From: Propionibacteriaceae bacterium
Lineage (GTDB): Bacteria > Actinomycetota > Actinomycetes > Propionibacteriales > Propionibacteriaceae
Length of the DNA stretch: 6,817 bases
Assembly (NCBI GenBank): GCA_030538175.1
Contig: JAUNUL010000158.1
Coordinates: forward strand, 1-6,817
Reading direction: 5' to 3'
A program made the translations under genes and the position numbers. Below the pieces are notes generated by a model. The model was not told the origin of the DNA. It saw only the letters and a program-made list of their open reading frames with translations, and did not search any database. Position 1 is the first letter of the stretch. Each line of letters begins with the position of its first letter. This document shows, one piece after another, positions 5,455 to 6,817 of this stretch.

Positions 5455-5634
5455 CGGCGTGCGCTGGTGGCAGGGTTCGTCGCGGCCCTCGATCTCGCCC
5501 AGATCCGGCCAGAGGAGCGTCAGCTCCAGGCGCAATTCGGCGCTGAGTACGCCGACTATTGCCGGCGGGTTCCGCGATGGATCGGGCCGAGACAAGGACC
5601 TCGGCAGCATCCGGATCGCCGAAGCGACCACTAA
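5455..5634 (+). pseudogene. C-terminal remnant of an isoprenylcysteine methyltransferase-like membrane protein
   Basis: Fifty-nine open codons run from just after a TGA at 5452-5454 to TAA at 5632-5634. They encode the end of a hydrophobic helix (ALVAGFVAALDLA), then IRPEERQLQAQFGAEYADY and CRRVPRWIGP. This pattern (arginine and paired glutamates, FG..Y..Y, then RVPRW) is the typical C-terminus of the ICMT/phospholipid methyltransferase membrane family, which methylates prenylcysteine or lipid substrates in eukaryotes and has mostly unknown substrates in bacteria. The family needs about 150-200 residues with several membrane helices and an upstream RHP motif; none of that is present, so the fragment cannot be active. 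GTG at 5467 is the only in-frame start-like codon. The 5' part was probably lost by deletion. Confidence 0.6.
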
Positions 5635-5659
5635 CCACTCCGCCGACCCGGCAGGCTGA

Positions 5660-6019
5660 TCAGCCCTGGAACGGGCGCAGGTGGACCTCTTGGCGGGTGG
5701 CTGCAGAGGCCCGACGGGCCCAGTCGAGGGCCGTCTCACGATCTGCAGCTTCGATGACCCAGAAGCCACCGAGGAACTCCGCGGAATCGGCGTGCGGGCC
5801 GTCGATGGTGACGACCTCCGGGCCGGTGGAGTCAACGACGGCGCCCTGGCTCGGCGGCATCAGACCACCAGCAAAGACCCACGCCCCCTCGGCTTCCAGG
5901 TCGGCGTTGAGTGCCGCCACCGCAGTGAAGAGGTCGTCCGGGTTGGTGCCCTCGGGGATTGACAGCTGATAGTCGCCATCGGAGGTGATGCGATGCTGGA
6001 CGGAAAGAAGGAACTGCAT
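5660..6019 (-). CDS. YCII-related (YciI/DGPF domain) protein
   Basis: A 119-residue small cytoplasmic protein with the ferredoxin-like YCII fold. Family marks are TIDGPHADS at 71-79 (the DGPF position, here with His instead of Phe), EFLGGFWVIEA at 81-91, ALDWARRAS at 97-105 and the closing EVHLRPF at 111-117. The biochemical role of this branch is not known; some YCII proteins are linked to sigma-factor genes or act as lyase-like enzymes. The start at 6019 is set by AAGGAG (6025-6030) five bases upstream; the frame is open further back but without family sequence. It follows the DUF1059 gene by 29 bases on the same strand, so the two are probably cotranscribed. No sigma factor gene is beside it. 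Confidence 0.82.
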   Translation of the reverse strand: MQFLLSVQHRITSDGDYQLSIPEGTNPDDLFTAVAALNADLEAEGAWVFAGGLMPPSQGAVVDSTGPEVVTIDGPHADSAEFLGGFWVIEAADRETALDWARRASAATRQEVHLRPFQG

Positions 6020-6048
6020 GGAATCTCCTTGGGGGTGCTGTCCGGGTG

Positions 6049-6282
6049 TCACTCGGGCAGGTTTGAGAATGCCTTCTTGACCCCAAAGTACCAATCGAGA
6101 GACTTCTTGGGCCGCTTCCACCGCCCACGCATCTCCTTGTTGGCTTCCTCGTGCGAGGCATCGCCGGAGGCAACGGCTTCTTTGAGATGGCGGTCCTGGG
6201 CCGCGATGATCTCATCGGCCGTCTTGCCCTGATGGGCAAGGTCGCAGGGTCCGCCGAGATCTCGACACGTCATCGACTTCAA
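6049..6282 (-). CDS. DUF1059 family small protein with TTG start
   Basis: A 77-residue protein matching DUF1059: KSMTCRDLGGPCD at the N-terminus with Cys6 and Cys13, a charged helix with QDRHLKE (29-35), and the conserved end RGRWKRP....DWYFGVKKAF. No function is established; the two conserved cysteines suggest metal binding or redox sensing, which is inference. The start is taken as TTG at 6282 because GAGGAGGA (6287-6294) lies four bases before it and because family members begin MKSMTC. The in-frame ATG at 6303 lies upstream of this Shine-Dalgarno and would add seven residues with no family match, and ATG at 6273 would drop the first three residues. It lies between purL and the YCII gene, all on the minus strand. 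Confidence 0.82.
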   Translation of the reverse strand: MKSMTCRDLGGPCDLAHQGKTADEIIAAQDRHLKEAVASGDASHEEANKEMRGRWKRPKKSLDWYFGVKKAFSNLPE

Positions 6283-6309
6283 TGGGTCCTCCTCGGAAAA
6301 CATGGCTGC

Positions 6310-6329
6310 CCGGCTGAGGCTTCAGCCGG
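6310..6329 (-). terminator. Hairpin between purL and the DUF1059 gene
   Basis: CCGGCTGA (6310-6317) and TCAGCCGG (6322-6329) form a perfect 8-bp stem with a four-base loop, beginning six bases after the purL stop in the direction of transcription. A run of four T follows about ten bases later, too far for a textbook intrinsic terminator. It may reduce read-through from purL into the DUF1059-YCII pair, or act as a leader structure for them. Confidence 0.5.
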
Positions 6330-6335
6330 CCGAGA

Positions 6336-6817
6336 CTACTGCACCCAGACCCGAGCGTTGCGGAACATGCGCAGCCACGGGCTTTCGGCGTCGATCGGAC
6401 CCGAGGTCCAGCTCATCTGCACGTTGCGGGATACCCGCTCCGGGTGCGGCATCATCGCGGTGAATCGGCCATCGGGCGTCGTCACCGCGGTGAGGCCGGC
6501 GGGGGAGCCGTTCGGGTTGGCAGGGTACGCCGTCGCCGCGTTCCCCTGTCCATCCACGAAGCGCAGCGCCCGGTGCACGGTGTCGAGGTCACCGCGGGTG
6601 GTGAAGTTCGCCTGACCCTCACCGTGGGCGACGACGATCGGCACCCGCGACCCGGCCATGCCGGTGAAGAAGATCGAGGGTGAGTCGAGCACCTCGACCT
6701 GGGCCAACCGTGCTTCGTATTGCTCACTCACATTCCGCGTGAACAACGGCCACGCCTCGGCCCCGGGGATGAGGTCGGCGAGCGCACCGAACATCTGGCA
6801 GCCGTTGCAGATGCCGA
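6336..6817 (-). CDS. purL: Phosphoribosylformylglycinamidine synthase, C-terminal glutaminase domain (5' end outside window)
   Basis: This is the last 159 residues of the large, single-chain FGAM synthase, which converts formylglycinamide ribonucleotide, glutamine and ATP to the amidine in step four of purine synthesis. The visible part is the class I glutamine amidotransferase domain that frees ammonia from glutamine. The window cuts in just before GICNGCQMFG, where the first Cys is the nucleophile. RNVSEQYEAR, IVVAHGEG, ATAYPANPNGSPAG and MMPHPERV follow, with His and Glu of the triad in PHPER, then WLRMFRNARVWV at the end. The order and spacing match the E. coli-type enzyme rather than a separate PurQ: the ETYPANPNGSPxGITAV-like stretch and RNAR end are typical of the fused form. 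The domain ends normally at TAG. The main synthase part lies upstream, outside the window, so the full-length fusion is inferred. Confidence 0.92.
   Translation of the reverse strand, partial: GICNGCQMFGALADLIPGAEAWPLFTRNVSEQYEARLAQVEVLDSPSIFFTGMAGSRVPIVVAHGEGQANFTTRGDLDTVHRALRFVDGQGNAATAYPANPNGSPAGLTAVTTPDGRFTAMMPHPERVSRNVQMSWTSGPIDAESPWLRMFRNARVWVQ

Larger units (their letters stand above)
5267..5659. other. Decayed intergenic region between ribokinase and YCII genes
   Basis: This stretch of about 390 bases has no complete gene. It holds a 16-codon minus-strand frame that looks like the beginning of a peptidase gene (5329-5379), two divergent TAnnnT-N6-ATG starts (5379 on the minus strand, 5441 on the plus strand) and the tail of a methyltransferase-like gene (5455-5634). 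A 118-codon minus-strand open frame across most of it resembles nothing I recognise and crosses these remnants. Confidence 0.5.

Noticed and set aside
5282..5638. 118-codon minus-strand open frame in the decayed region
   Set aside because: No family resemblance, no Shine-Dalgarno seen, and it is antisense to the methyltransferase-like tail.
1..6817. CRISPR array, tRNA, rRNA, insertion sequence or a new multi-gene defence system
   Set aside because: No regularly spaced repeats, tRNA-like folds or transposase sequence were seen; the genes present belong to known families in unremarkable order.

Overview
The window looks like a GC-rich actinobacterial chromosome segment. The pointers are a DUF222 (13E12-type) HNH nuclease gene, several starts with a TAnnnT box six bases before ATG (the leaderless layout common in Actinobacteria), and small actinobacterial-style DUF1059, YCII and zinc-ribbon proteins. 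I cannot name a genus. A single-chain PurL with a fused glutaminase domain is less usual in that phylum and may help placement.

Left part (1 to about 1340): the C-terminal part of an ABC-2 family permease on the plus strand faces a type II toxin-antitoxin operon on the minus strand (Phd/YefM-like antitoxin, then a PIN-domain toxin). The antitoxin and toxin genes overlap by ATGA, and the toxin and permease stop codons share one CTAG. This block is visibly lower in GC than the rest and ends abruptly against a 5'-truncated E2 dihydrolipoamide acyltransferase gene, so about 1340-1357 is a rearrangement or insertion junction (or an assembly join).

Middle part (1357 to 5266): the E2 remnant; a 326-base gene-poor stretch with two DnaA-box-like sites and a 9-bp inverted repeat that touches the Shine-Dalgarno; a full 606-residue DUF222/HNH protein with a short in-frame tandem repeat; a convergent small zinc-ribbon gene; and, divergent from that, a complete ribokinase gene.

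Right part (5267 to 6817): a gene graveyard of about 390 bases, holding what looks like the first codons of a peptidase gene on the minus strand and the last codons of an isoprenylcysteine-methyltransferase-like gene on the plus strand. Then, all on the minus strand, comes the 3' end of purL, a hairpin, a DUF1059 gene starting with TTG, and a YCII-family gene.

I see no tRNA, rRNA, CRISPR array or transposase. The gene set is mostly ordinary. The points worth attention are the truncated E2 at a composition break, the toxin-antitoxin/permease stop overlap, the signals in front of the DUF222 gene, and the decayed intergenic region. I did not find convincing evidence of a new multi-gene system.
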